This document shows positions 24,526 to 36,480 of a stretch of DNA of 64,000 nt, in pieces. Location of the stretch: contig JAQJZZ010000007.1 in NCBI GenBank assembly GCA_030077755.1, forward strand, positions 248,001-312,000. Direction: 5' to 3'. The stretch's first letter is position 1, and each line of letters starts with the position of its first letter. Made by a program: the position numbers and the translations under genes. The notes beneath the pieces were generated by a model. It had not been told where the DNA came from, made no database searches, and saw only the letters and a list, made by a program, of their open reading frames with translations. Source of the DNA: Filosporella fistucella (lineage: Eukaryota > Ascomycota > Leotiomycetes > Helotiales).

Positions 24526-25436
24526 TCAGTGTTGTGGACGACCGCGCAGACACCAATACAGGCCAATGCAGGCTGTTATCAGACTAGCCACTCCACCTAT
24601 TGTTCCGCCGATCAAAGCAGCATTGCTTATAGAAGAAGATGGGGTAGCGGTGGGAGTTGGATTTGGGTTTGAAGTCGTTGTTTCTGTAGGAGAAGGGGTA
24701 GATGTTGAAGGTGTTCTTGTAGGCGTAGTTGTAAAGGTTGTTGGCGTAGTGTAGGTCACTATTGTTGGTGTACGGGATGGAGTATCGGAAGTTGTAGTTG
24801 TAGTTGTAGTTGTAGTAGGAGTTGTAGTAGTTGTTGTAGTAGGAGTTGAAGTAGGAGTTGTTGCGATTCGGGAGACGGCACTTTGAATCGTCGCGGAGTA
24901 GCCACAGAGTTTGATTGTATTGCTGAGTCCGTTGGCTATGATGTATGTGGTCTGACAGTATGGTCTCGAGGACGGACTATCCAGCAGTTAGGATCTGAAA
25001 TATGCAGACTGAAGCTCATTACTTACCAGTTTGTGTGCCCTACGTATAGGGACGAGGTGGGATAATCATGACAAGCTGTTGTCCATGTCAAAATTTGGCT
25101 GATTTGCCCGCAAGTCCAATATCCACTACCACCAAATACACAAGTGTAAGGGGCGGGACATTGGATATAATCGTATGGACCTAATTGATTAGCTGCGAAG
25201 AAAATCACGACACGCCTCAACATACCCGTTGTAATAATACTCCACTGTGAACAAAGATTTCCATCTCGTTTATCCAACGCATGTAATGGTAAAGTGGCCA
25301 AGGCTGTGATTTGAGGCTCAAGAGCTGAATTGGTGACTGCTGAGGCTACTAACTCCTGGGCCAGTTCAGCACCTTCTGCTCGGAGAAATGTAGAAAGTGC
25401 AAGAAAGGCAATATAGGTATAGAAATGGAACGACAT
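24526..25436 (-). CDS. Ser/Thr-rich surface protein with one membrane segment
   Basis: Three exons (25226-25436, 25027-25180, 24526-24976) give 271 residues. An N-terminal signal peptide (FHFYTYIAFLALSTFL) leads into a Cys-containing ectodomain with LCSQW, IQCPAPYTCVFGG, YWTCGQI and, after splicing, PYCQTTY and LCGYS. A mucin-like stretch of Thr/Pro runs (coded by GTT/AGT-type simple repeats at about 24780-24870) follows, then one membrane segment (ALIGGTIGGVASLITACIGL) and a very short cytoplasmic tail. This is the build of fungal cell-surface sensors or wall-linked glycoproteins; no named family fits. The 45-nt first intron and 50-nt second intron both contain CTAAT or CTAAC branch sites, and the chosen acceptors keep frame and avoid stops. 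Confidence 0.75.
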
Positions 25437-26001
25437 GATTCTCGATATAATCGAAAGTAAGATGGGACGAGCAACCTAGAAGTCATTATTGCCTGGAATA
25501 TAACATGAAAGGCAGGGGTGGCGAAGCGATAAAAGCCTCCTCCATCATGGACGATTCCAAAGTTAGTCACAATGAGAGATGGCAGCCGAAAAGCCACAGC
25601 TTGAGAGGTGAAAAATGAGAGGTTGTATCGCAGCCTTGTGCGTGCTGAACTTGGAAAGCCTTCCACAAGGAGCAATCCGGTGAACGCCAACATCAACATC
25701 GAGTCGGGGCTGAAAGTTGATGAGCAGAAGTGTGCCTACTTACGAGCACACCGCACCAAAACAAATGAGACATGCATGGGAAGAAAAAAAATAGGCGTGC
25801 AACATTCAGATTGATCATATGCGCAAGCCTCGCCGCAGCAACTTTACGCAATAGGGTTTGAAAGACTCACTTTGCAGCTACACTTTAGGTCGGTAGGTTC
25901 CGCAATGGGGGCTGCAGTTGCTGATTAATTGAACCGGCTGCGCTATCCTAACACCGCGTTCTTGATAGAATATGTTGCTCTTCCACGAAGGTTCCCGATG
26001 A
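25437..26001. other. Intergenic
   Basis: No gene is seen. A stretch near 25930-25980 has a tRNA A-box-like sequence on the reverse strand but lacks the rest of a tRNA. Confidence 0.5.
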
Positions 26002-26839
26002 TTACCTCGTCACTCCTCTCTCAACAGGAGCAGCCGGTTCACTCTTCTTAGTTGTTGATCCTGCCAACCAGGCTGCAGCATCAAAATTTTGTAGTGGGTT
26101 CGCAGCTGGGTTTCCGGTTGACTTTTGGCGCTCTTCGAATTCTGCCTTCATTTCAGGGTCCACTAGAGGATATTAGAATTAACCATGATAATTGTGGAGG
26201 GACACTATACTGTTGTCCATAATATAAGGCATTCCGAAGACTATCAGCATACTAAATCCTGCAATCAGAATCATGGGGTTCTTGAGAAGCCCCAATGGAG
26301 AAACTATTGAAGATGGTCAGTAAATTGACATGCCTCTCTGCTGGTATTATTAGTGCGACGTAATATCACTCACAGCCAGATCTCTCAATGAAATACTCCT
26401 TCGCACCCAGAACCCGGACCTCGAAGCCCCATATCCCAACCTTTCCTTCCACCTCTTTCACATTGACTACCTCTCCTTTATTTGACCACTCGTTTCCTCT
26501 AAAAGTCCCCCAAGCTTGTACCTCACTCATAGCTTCAACGCCTTCAGCTTCTTTCTGCTTTATCCCCTCATGGACATCGACTCGTAAAGGGGCGAAAGCG
26601 TATGTATGGCAATGGACATCGAGGAGGTAGCTTCCAGTGGTCACATTACGGAAGTCAAAGATCCCATCTGCGCGTAATGGTGCGGTATAGATGTGCGAGA
26701 GGGTGGTGAGGGTAGCGTGGGTGGAAGCAGGCAGAGTGTTAGGATGCGGAAGCGCAGCAGTAGAGGGAATCGCAACCCGCAGATGTGTGGCGAGGGTCAA
26801 TGGAAGGCCCAAGAGACCCAGAAGAACTGTATATCGCAT
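26002..26839 (-). CDS. EMC7: ER membrane protein complex subunit 7 (EMC7/Sop4)
   Basis: Three exons (26374-26839, 26211-26303, 26002-26162) give 239 residues. The start at 26839 was chosen because it opens directly into a signal peptide (MRYTVLLGLLGLPLTLA); upstream in-frame codons lack an ATG that makes sense. The lumenal beta-sandwich domain contains ADGIFDFRNVTTGSYLLDVH. Exon 2 encodes the conserved junction FSPLGLLKNPMILIAGFSML, which is the membrane helix, and exon 3 the cytoplasmic tail beginning DPEMKAEFEERQ. EMC7 is part of the EMC insertase that places tail-anchored and multi-pass proteins into the ER membrane. Nothing odd is visible. Confidence 0.93.
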
Positions 26840-27343
26840 CGTGGTAGATCTTGATGAGAGAGTAGTGGTGACAAAGTTAGAAGCAGTTGCCGTTGCGTGG
26901 TTGTGATAGCTAAGGCAGGACCAGGCTTGGAGAGCTTGGCTTAGCGAGTTTGACGACACCAGGTCAAGATTCCCTAAGTTCTCATCTCATCAATTTCCCC
27001 ATGAACACTTTCAAGCTCGTGTAGTACCTACCCACAGGATAGCACACCGAAAATCTGTCATTGCGACAAATTTGTCGGACATAGATTCTTGTAGCTGATC
27101 CCCAAGCTGAGCGACTCAGCAGATTCGGCCAGACTTGCGAGCATCCTCACTTTATCCCACAGGTACACCTTCGATGATGCAGGTTCATCGTGTTTATTCA
27201 TACTTTCACTTTCCTTCCCTTGCTGTTCTTATTTCTACTCGGAAACATCATTTTTCTCACATTATATTGGTGTTTTGATGCTATCAGTGGAAGAAAGAAA
27301 GTACTAATTGAGTCACTGCTGTTGTGCTTTCAGTGCATTCTAT
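26840..27343. other. Intergenic
   Basis: It contains the EMC7 promoter and the 3' flank of the HET gene. I recognise no element. Confidence 0.5.
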
Positions 27344-30184
27344 CTAACGAAGTATTACTTCTCGCCCGTACGATACCGCCTTGCTACCTTTCTCAATAAA
27401 TGACGAATTTCCTGAATGCCATTTCTTGATTTCCTCCATTTGTTCACTCCCAGTATCTGGTATGTATGCGCCACCAATGATATTATATAAATTGTTCCCT
27501 GGGCTGACGACTGGCCGTAATACAAGCGGAATGGTGCATCCCCTCAACATGTATACTTGATCCCCTTCCGCCGTACTCGGGTGCACCATGGCTGTCCCAA
27601 AGGCTTCACTTCCCCAAGAGGCAAGTCTCATCCCACTGCCTAGAACTTGCTCAAGTACGTCAACGAAGGACCCGAAGTCCAGACCGCGTTTGGCATTGAG
27701 ACGATTGGGGGGTGGTCTCTGTCCTGGTGGTCCGTGAAGCAGCGACCACTCCCGCAAAGTTAATTTTCCAATTCTCAAGTTTGTAGCCTTGTCAACCCAT
27801 TCAATCAGGCGGATACTCTTTAGTTTTCCTCGACCCTTGGAAGTCCAAAGGGTTGCAAAGCACTTTGAAGCGTCTTGCTCATCAATATTCGACCCCAGTA
27901 CACTTCCAAACATGGTAAGAGATTTCCAGATCTTGTCACGTCGCCGGAGTTGCTCAAGCGGTTGACTATCAATATATATAGGAAGATCGCTATCTTCATA
28001 AACTCCACGGTCTTCCACGGGGCACCAAGCTTCATCCCTGTGCGCCATCCTGGGACTCAATGAAGTAATTGTTCCGAGTTTGACCCCCATCAATTTCATC
28101 ACTTTGTCCGCCACTATGATAGTGCTGGATCGGTTTTGATGTTGCGAGCCTTTGATCTTGGTTTCTTGTATTGTCATCCTTCCATCCCATATCAGAGGCC
28201 AATCTGGTACCCAACTCGGAAGGCTGTAAGTTTTCTCCACATGTGGCGCGAACCCTTTCAAACATGCAATATCTGCACATCTGTTCAACCTTATCATCTC
28301 CCTGCTCATGGAAATCAGTATAGTTTCCAAGGACTGATGATAATTCGGGACGGGAACGAACGTAGGCCCGTCGTGGCACATGCCGAGGAGGGCAAAAATC
28401 TTGTCTCTTGGGTCAGTTGCCAACGATTTGCAACTCCACTGCATGGCATCAATTAGGCTGATCGGATTCCTCTTAACCAGAAAGTTCTCGCGAAATTCCA
28501 GAAGGTGAGTTATATCCATATATGTTCCACTATGTGGAATATTCATAGAAGTAGAACACTTCTTGATCGTGCTTAGAATTGCAGCAACGTTTGTCCACCC
28601 CATTTGGAAGCCTTTGTATAAAACGGTAACGTTGGAGGCCACGGTTAACTCTTGTATTATCCACACCCGTCGCCAATACGGCTCGCTGAACATATCTCTC
28701 AAAATGGTCCACTCTTCAGTGGCCAAAAGACCTAGCTGCTTATTTTGTTCGTTCTCGCCCTGCCATTCAGTTTCGATTTCATGCTCCCATTTCTGGAAAC
28801 TCTCAAGTGCCCGAGACGTCGCTGGCGAACAGGTGCCAGGCGCGACAAAAGCCATTACCTCTCTCGCAAGTGAATATATTTGCCTCATATTTCGAACCTG
28901 TTCACTCCTTTCCTGGAAGTTTTCCTGGTTTATACATAAAGCATCTACCCAGAGCTTAGTTTCTGCGTGGCCGCTTCTCCGTCTGAACTCTCGAATTGTC
29001 TTCAGAGCCTCGTACAAGTTTTCAGATATCTGCATGCTGTAGCTCCCAATCTCAATATGTTGCCATCCAGAATTTGCCTTACCCCAGCAGTATGACAGCG
29101 CGATGTATGGGCTGGGCTCAATCAGAGATTCATGTTTCATATCACAAACAATCTTCGAATCCAATGAGTTACTTTTCAGGATCAGAAGCCGTATCTCGTG
29201 AGTATTGAAGTCAAGGGCTTCATAAGGGTATGACGGCGGCACTGGACTTAGTTTTCCAGCCTGCGCAGCGTCTTCCCCCAATAAAGCAACATCTAGTGCA
29301 TCAAAATCAGCGTTTACTACATTAAAGGCTGGCAGATTGTGCTTGAACTTACGCTCGGAGCAGTGCGAGTGTAACTTGCTCTTCCTGGTAGGACAGAGAC
29401 CGTCGTAATCGTCTTTAAATGGGCATTGATCTGTATTTATCAGTATATCAGTAATATGGGTCATAAATGTTGGGCATGCTTACGCCTTTCACACCAGAGT
29501 GGTACATAAGGGTTACGTTGATGAAAACTGGCAACGAATATTTTACTAACTACTTTCCCACCTCGAGTTTCGTTGGGAAATTGTTGAGCGTGCAAACTTA
29601 CGCAGTCGTTGCATAATGCGTTCCGGGCATCTCTTGACATGGGGTTTGTGGAAGATCCTGCAATGGACGCAGCAGGATTCTGAGCACGATATCGGACGGC
29701 AGCTTCAGATGGCGGACCTATATTTGCAACACCTGCGCGCTTGGAATTTTCTGAATGATCTTCCCCGCTTCTGGGGGCAGAATTCACATAAGGAAGGTGG
29801 TAAATGACTGTGAATGTATTAGATTTTTTTTTATGAAGAAGCATACTCTGTCGCACCTGGTCCACTACCCTGGGGTCTGAAATGAGGTGCCCGTTCTTGA
29901 CACTTGTCAATATCAACCACATTATAAGTGTTGCCTCTGGGCCCTTCCGAGGTCCGATTATTTATGTCGATTCCTCTCTTTCCATTAACTTGGTACTCGT
30001 AGAGGTACGGCTGTGCCTCAGGGAGTTCCACCCAAGCGCCAAATCCATTAGGAACTTTTGAAAGCTTTTTAGTCATTGACCAGTTGTCAAAGGCACCGCC
30101 CACATATATTTCATTTGCGGAGCCTATCCAATGGAAATAATACCATTTCCTCTGTTCGGACCGCATTTGGGTGTGTCGCAGCAT
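27344..30184 (-). CDS. HET-domain protein with N-terminal AMPK-type glycogen-binding (CBM48-like) domain
   Basis: Three exons (29847-30184, 29484-29770, 27344-29430) give 903 residues in consistent phase. Residues about 10-95 form an AMPK1_CBM-like domain: WYYFHWIGSANEIYVGGAFD, NWS, YLYEYQVNG, then GNTYNVVD. These blocks bind glycogen or starch in AMPK beta subunits. A linker carries paired Cys/His (CNDC, LWCERRHQCPF, GLCPTRKSKLHSHC) that could bind zinc. The HET domain follows: YIALSYCWG, KLWVDALCINQENF, YWRRVWIIQEL. HET domains trigger incompatibility cell death in fungi. The long C-terminus resembles other HET proteins (GDQVYMLRGCTIPLVLRP). The first splice was chosen because GTATGC/CCCCCAG keeps frame; an alternative donor 5' of it is possible. 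The architecture is unusual in my experience. Confidence 0.82.
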
Positions 30185-30938
30185 GGAAAAGGCTGAGGCT
30201 GAATATAGTTGCTTTGAGTTCAGGCGTGCAAAATATCAAATTTTTATGAGCTTTACCACAGTATGCAAGAGATAGAATGTTTCCCGAGTATTTAGTCGAT
30301 CAGACCTTTCGCGGTTATGGAGCGTTGCCTGGAGGTGTGAAGCACTGTCATCTCGTGAGGTTGTGTATGCAGGCGGCTATTCACAGCAGTTCTCGGTGAA
30401 GCTCTGTGGCTAATCACCTTCATGCTTCGAGAACTCTTGGCATTCGGACCCCAAGTATCTGCGAGCTTACTTAGGCTGGGAGGTATCCTGGGTGTGAGGC
30501 TGTCAGATTCATTATTGATATATTTCAACGTCTTATCTGCTCTCGTGTTTTACAGTACGATGAGCAGAGGTCATTTATTGACCCCGCGAATCGAGCTGGA
30601 GTGATTGAGTCTTGATGCTGGGGGTTATATATTATCCTCAGACTGCAGCTCTTCCTTTGTCCGCGAATGTGACGACTGCGCACGTCTACGCTTAAAATGG
30701 TATAGTCCCCCTGTCTTCTCATCTTATCTACACGGGTTGAGTGGTTCGTGATTTGGCAAACGGCTCAGCCGCACCACAACCTTGGAAAAGGCTTGAAATG
30801 GCTGAAAATCAATAAAAAAGGCAAAAGCCGATGCTTTCTTTCGGGTTGTGGGGATTTTAAAAGATAGACTTCATCTGTATTTACCTTTGATCTTTGAACT
30901 TTTGGGTTATCCTACTCAGTATAATCGTCGTCCTCGCC
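30185..30938. other. Divergent intergenic region
   Basis: It lies between the starts of the HET gene and the lectin-like gene and should contain both promoters. No further structure is recognised. Confidence 0.5.
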
Positions 30939-31850
30939 ATGTCTCTTCCAGATTCTAATACTTGGTACCGACTCACCAATGCCTATACTGGGACAGGACT
31001 TTTCTTGTCTGCAAGTGGAACCACAGCACAAAGTCAAACTTTTATGAGTACTGCGGGCAGTAGCCAAAGTGTGCAGTGGCAATTCTCACCATCGGGCAGT
31101 AATTATTATCTCAGAAACAAAGCTGCTGGACCCAATATTCAACTCGGTTACTTCTTCAACAATGCAACCAGTGTGCCTATGCCCGAGTTAGAAACCGCAA
31201 ACCCACAATCTTCAAGTCAAAAATGGAGTCTTAGAGTAGCTGGCAGTGGTTTTGGCATCGCGAATGTGGGGTTGGGAGACGCGGTGTTTTTGGACACTTA
31301 CAGCGACACTTATCAACCATTCTTCGAGGATTGGGGACACTCTGGTCAGATCTGGACTTTCAATTCGGTTGGGTCCATTAATGATGTTCAATATTCTACA
31401 AATGCTGGAAGTTTGACCACGCAGACGTCAACAGCATCCGTTCCCACGACGACCGCGGCTACATCATTCACCTCGACGACAGCAACATTTGGGAGCGCCA
31501 TAACACCAAGTACTTCTTCTTCTCCAAAACCTTCCTCCTTATCAAGTGGCGCCGTCATTGGAATCGGTGTGGGAGCTGCACTAGGTGGAATTGCGATTGC
31601 CATTGCAATCATATTCTTTGTCTGGCGACGGATATCCAAGAAGAAGAAATCCAGTGTTGGCTTCGCAGGTCATATTAATATGCCTGTAGCTCATGGAAAT
31701 CATGATTTTGGGGTGGGAAACGTTGGGTCTACTGAGAAACCACAATTACACGCAGGCACGACACAGCAACCGACGCTGGCAGAGCTACCGCAATCTGGAG
31801 GATACGGGAACTTACCAAGGAGGCACTTGAGCGAGTTGGATGGTAGATGA
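30939..31850 (+). CDS. Lectin-like (ricin-type fold) single-pass membrane protein
   Basis: One exon encodes 303 residues from ATG 30939. Frames further upstream open only at a TTG and so were not used. Residues 1-145 look like a beta-trefoil, ricin-B-type domain: TWYRLTNAYTGTGLFLSASG, VQWQFSPSGSNYYLRNKAAG, QKWSLRV, GQIWTFNSVG. A Ser/Thr-rich stalk follows, then a membrane segment (AVIGIGVGAALGGIAIAIAI) and a basic stop-transfer RRISKKKK. The tail is about 70 residues and ends LPRRHLSELDGR. There is no signal peptide, so the domain would have to be exported by the membrane helix itself. Many fungi have such proteins; ligands are unknown. Assignment of the fold is by pattern only. Confidence 0.75.
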   Translation: MSLPDSNTWYRLTNAYTGTGLFLSASGTTAQSQTFMSTAGSSQSVQWQFSPSGSNYYLRNKAAGPNIQLGYFFNNATSVPMPELETANPQSSSQKWSLRVAGSGFGIANVGLGDAVFLDTYSDTYQPFFEDWGHSGQIWTFNSVGSINDVQYSTNAGSLTTQTSTASVPTTTAATSFTSTTATFGSAITPSTSSSPKPSSLSSGAVIGIGVGAALGGIAIAIAIIFFVWRRISKKKKSSVGFAGHINMPVAHGNHDFGVGNVGSTEKPQLHAGTTQQPTLAELPQSGGYGNLPRRHLSELDGR

Positions 31851-32350
31851 TACTGCTGCGTGGGATAATTGAAGCTATTTTGCCCGATCAATAGACCTGT
31901 ACTCTCGTCAGAGTCAAATGAGATGTGAAAATCCCCTCCCCCAACTCTGTTTTCTCCATGTCAACTCCGTTTATATTTCTCCGATAATCCAATTGTGTTA
32001 CCGCCCCAGAAAAGTAATCGCCCTCGTGATTGAAAATCCATACTGACAAAGAACATCCTGAATGATACAGATACAGTCCCAGGAAAGTCAATGGAAGCTA
32101 ATGGTAGATGTATTAGCATGAGTGTGAGATCACCAGCTCCAATATATTTGGTGCACTTTACTATAAAATAACACTCTTCAACAATCAAACACAAATTGAA
32201 GCAGATATACAAGACAAACAAGACTTCAATCCAACATGTGTCATTCAGCCGGGCATAGAGGGAAAACTTCCAAACCTCTATGATTTGCAGCAAGAAGTAT
32301 TACCAAAATGCCAGAAACAAAGTAACCAACTTCCATTTCAATTTCTCCGA
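31851..32350. other. Intergenic, convergent 3' flanks
   Basis: No gene is recognised. The stretch is AT-rich. Confidence 0.5.
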
Positions 32351-33106
32351 CTAATCCTCACTGACGGCCTTAGCATCGATTGCTATCTCCATCTCTATTG
32401 CCGACAAAATAATAAGAGCAACAACCTTCTCTTCGGCCAAATACGCCTTAATCTCCTCTCCTACCTCTCCGTCGGGGCATTTGACACCCTGCTTCTCGCC
32501 CTCATCCCCAAACATGCAAAGATATCCATCATTACTAATATGACTCAAGTCATACTTCATCATCTTGACGAAAGGAACTTCCATATTATGCGAAGAAGGG
32601 TGAGTGTCCTCGACCATAGCACCAGTGAAAATGTCCTTGCTGTAACGGCACGAGCACCGAGCTGCAGGGCAGTATACGGGAGTACGATGCGGAGGCAGTT
32701 CGGATACTATTAGGTCTACTACGAAGGAAACAAGAAAGATGAGGGCTAAAGTAAGGGATTAGAGCCTCTTATATACAGGAGCTAGCCCGGAACCCTTCCG
32801 TGGCTGGGTCTAAGCTTGCCAATGTTTATTGATATCACGTGCCATCGTCACACTTGCCACGAAAAGTACATTTGGCGTGTCCATGCTTGCCGGGCTTGGC
32901 TGTATTAACTTCGAGAATTTTGCATAGTTTGGATTTGAGGATTGCGTAGGCGCCGTTTCTGATGGAGTTGCCTTGGCAGGGGTAAGAGAGGGAGGCGCCT
33001 GCGTTGCCAGCGGCCCGGGAGAGCTGGTAATTTTGTGGATGTTGGGACTAGAGAGGGTACTTGCATCAATTGTGAATTGCTCGTCTTCCATTGCAATAGA
33101 AGACAT
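32351..33106 (-). CDS. Divergent eIF5A paralogue (hypusine-loop protein)
   Basis: Three exons (33061-33106, 32854-32998, 32351-32639) join in phase to 159 residues, the usual eIF5A length. Introns are 62 and 214 nt with GT-AG ends. The N-terminal SH3-like domain reads CKILEVNTAKPGKHGHAKC; Lys53 in PGKHGHAK is the position modified to hypusine. The OB-fold domain follows with DIFTGAMVEDTHPSSHNMEV, GVKCPDGEVGEEI and EIAIDAKAVSED. eIF5A promotes translation elongation and termination at hard-to-join residues. Divergence is clear: CQGNSIRNGAYAILKSK replaces the usual MQCSALRKNGFVVIKGR-type block. It is therefore probably a second, derived copy, with the canonical gene elsewhere. It could be a recent pseudogene that has not yet gained stops, but no break is visible. 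Confidence 0.8.
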
Positions 33107-34764
33107 GGCGATGTTCTTGATAGATATTAGTGGCGTATTTTTGTGCTTTGATTGTGTTCTGATAGTGATAACTGTGTGGTTGTCTGGTATCTGTTCCTAA
33201 GATCGGTACGAGAAGTATCTAATACTGTGTTGTCTTGTGGCCTTTGCAGACATCTATAATTACGACTGTAATTTCTGGTTGAAGAGAGGTGAAATGGAAG
33301 GAGATGCGAGAGATTTATATGCGGGAGGTGCTCTGGTGGGTTCTTACTGTTTTGGGACCGAAGAACTGCCACAAACTCAAAACTTCTCGCCGAAGCCAAC
33401 GGAGATGACTGTGAACCACGCTAATAAGTTTTTAAAATTCGATTAGATGCTAGTTGACCATTCAATATCATTGCTAGGCTCGATACAACAATTCACTTAG
33501 TTTTTGAGGTCCTAGATTGTCCAGCCTCCCTCATCTGTAACCCCTCGCCCCCGCTGTCATCTCAGACATGCGCATGCTATATGGCAACACGAACCCTCAG
33601 TAGATTGGCCGCGACAGTCAGAACATAATCTCTTTTTACTTTGCAATTAACAGGTCGAAGGGATTTAATTAATATCCTGTAGACGAGAGAGGGGACGATA
33701 GGGTTAATTTATACGAGATCTTCATGACGTCCATCTAGGTTGTCTATAATTGAGCATATTTGGGACTCCGCGAGGAAACCAGAACGATGGAAGATTTCTT
33801 GAAAGAAAGCGACCCTTGAATATGATGATGGAATGGGGTATAAATGAATTAAGAGCTACATCAGTGAAATTCGGATTTTGAGGCCACTGCAAGAAAAGCG
33901 AGAATTGCAAGCGAGATATTGCTGGAAAAGGGGGAAGTTAGCGACTGAAATTCGATAAATGTGGGCCAATGTACAATTTGAAATCTTTGCAGGATATTTG
34001 GAAAGATCCAGAACGCCAAATATTGCTGTATTTGTTCCATGATCTGATCGTCAAGTAGAGTTGAAATGCTTTGACATGTACAAGCTCTACGATGCAATCA
34101 GTCTGGTATATTTTTCATTCTGGCTGGTGACACATGTGCAAAATCGCATTGATAATGGTCAAGTACATATTGCCGGCGGTTCTACAATCCTTGTTATCAA
34201 AGCTTCCCGAAGCATTCACGCATTAGCTGTTTTCATACCCATTGTAGAAACATCATTAGTCCTACAGCAAGACTTTTACCCAAAACTTAGGTAAGACGAT
34301 TCCCTTTGCATAGATATTTTGAAACATACGTACAATGTATTCTGCATGTGAAGTGTGAGAAAGAGACTGCAACCATTTCACGCCCGGCTGTAGTGAACAC
34401 CACTTCCCATCCTGCCACACCAACATCCCTCGGTTGCCCCTTTCAGCGTCCAGCCTTGAAAGTATAACAGCAAATCATACCGACTGAATCGAGATTCCTA
34501 AGAACGCAAAATAAGGATTTAGATATATCGGTTGTTGTAGAGAATACTCGGTCCTGTCCTATTGTGCACGCATTGTGGGCATGCGCGGTACCGCCAGGCC
34601 TCCATCTGTGATAAGAAACCTTTCTGGACACCCAACTACCTTGGAACTCATGACTAACCTACTTGATAAGGCTGGGATGACTATTAAATGAGAAGTAGAT
34701 TTCTTTTAAATCCAGTACATCTTCTAAATTTTCGGAGAACATTGCTGACGCAGAGCACATTACC
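33107..34764. other. Intergenic
   Basis: I find no gene. The sequence is AT-rich with short frames on both strands. It may include further decayed DNA linked to the pseudogene that follows. Confidence 0.5.
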
Positions 34765-36480
34765 ATGCACCTATCACTCGCGGACTACACGCGCACTAGA
34801 ACATCCCAACACAACAGACTTGCTCTATATGTCTTGATACTCCTCGTTCTTCCAACAATAGTTCAAGGTGCTGATATTTTGACTATCCTTCATGTGCCGC
34901 CGCTGCCAACGTAGCGTTCTCTCAGAACCCAGGTAGCATCGCGTTGAGGGATCGGAACCGTTTCCCAACGTGTAACATTTCCGAAGCATGGGAAATCAAT
35001 TTCGAATCTTGCAAGAAATTATAACAAGGAGGTGGCAAAGTATGAGTGGAATTCATTCTCCCTGCAATTCGCATCTTGGGTCCTTCCCTGGCTGGCACTC
35101 ATAGCACAACTTCATTTCGAAACAAAATCCCAGGCAAAGAACGCTCAGTCGCTCTTTCTGGCCATTGGAAGCCCACTTCTGATCATATACTCTCTGGCCG
35201 TGATAATACTGACGCTCGTTCAATCAATAGAGAGCTCCACAGATTCAAGAGGAGAACGAGGAGCTTGATTATCCTGAAAAGATGAAAGTCATCAAAGTTG
35301 CGCACGAACTTCTCATAGAAAGCCAGAGCATTCCCTTACAAGTCGCCAATGGAGCAGACACAGAATTGGTACAGCTGATAGTGAATCCTGTTAACGCAGC
35401 GTGGTGGACTGAAGTTGTGATTGCTCAAGTACTTTCTATCACGAATCTCCTTATTTCTCCTGCAGGAGACGATACCATTTGCGTTAAGCTTGCCATCAAC
35501 AACGTGTGGATCTGGATAGTTTCAGTTGTCTTTGGATGGGTCAAGATCGGTACACAAACCTCCGCTGGATCCATAAAGGCGGCGTTCAAGTCCACTCCGG
35601 TCCCTCTGCTGATCACAAAGCACGGGGTGAAAGAGAACGTGAAGGAAAAGTGTGTGGTTTTGGAGATTGAACGAACTATGGAAAATCATATAGCCAGTGG
35701 TCGGCACCTTCACAACTATTAGGGCCCAGCTATCATGACACGGATAGTGAGATTGATTCTGCTCACTCCAATATTGTGAGAATGGAGGATCTTCCTCAAC
35801 AAGGCCAGCAACTTCTGACCCCGATAGAGAGGCTAGGATCGTTAAGCAGTAACGCAACTGCTGCAGAAGAGATTTGAGCTAATACTGAGTTAACTTGCAA
35901 CTCTTGTACGGCTGAACAAATGGCACCATATGATATCGATAGTGATCAAGAATCCGAGTATCGCCTTTCTACTCAAAAAACCTGAAGGCGGATATTCATT
36001 GCTGGATTTTCAACCGGCGGAGACGACGGAGAGCCTGGTCCTGCGTTTAATCATGCTCGAGTATGGGCTCATATGACGGCAGCTTATTATATAATCGAAG
36101 CTCTATCTCGTCTGGCGAAGCATCAGAAGAAAGAAAGATGCGTGAATCGTGGTCGGGCCTGGGATTCCACAGATCGAGTTGCTAACTTAACCAGGACACC
36201 AGTGCAGATGTCTAAGTATGTATTCATGCAAGACCCAGAGGATTTGCTTGTATTCTCGGCCTCTGCAAGATGTAAAGATGAACTGTATCAAAGCATCGAT
36301 TATGGTAATCGCTTTAGGCTGAGGCACAACTAGAGCTGGCCTTCTATTCGTTACCTCGGTATTGCAATTCACAAATCTCTATAACAATTGCTGGTGCTCG
36401 GCGGAGGTGGCGGGGCTGGGAGAAGAGAAAGGGTGGGCTATTCTTTTTCCTTATAATGCAGATATTGCTGCTGCTACTTA
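34765..36480 (+). pseudogene. Decayed multi-pass membrane protein gene
   Basis: A large fungal membrane protein can be followed in pieces through all three frames. It opens with a hydrophobic leader (NRLALYVLILLVLPTIVQG), then a Cys-containing outer block (AFSQNPGSIALRDRNRFPTC), a first membrane region (WNSFSLQFASWVLPWLALIA), EENEELDYPEKMKVIKVAHE, a pair of further hydrophobic segments ending GTQTSAGSIKAAF, and a late block with MTAAYYIIEALSRLAKHQKK and RGRAWDST. The frame changes at about 34882, 35015 and 35225 and again near 35725, with stops between, and a segment after WWTEV seems deleted. I recall this family as common and multi-copy in filamentous fungi but cannot name it. Sequencing error could explain one frameshift, not all. 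Confidence 0.7.

Noticed and set aside
25925..25985. A-box-like tRNA start on the reverse strand
   Set aside because: It lacks a matching B box, anticodon stem and 3' acceptor strand.
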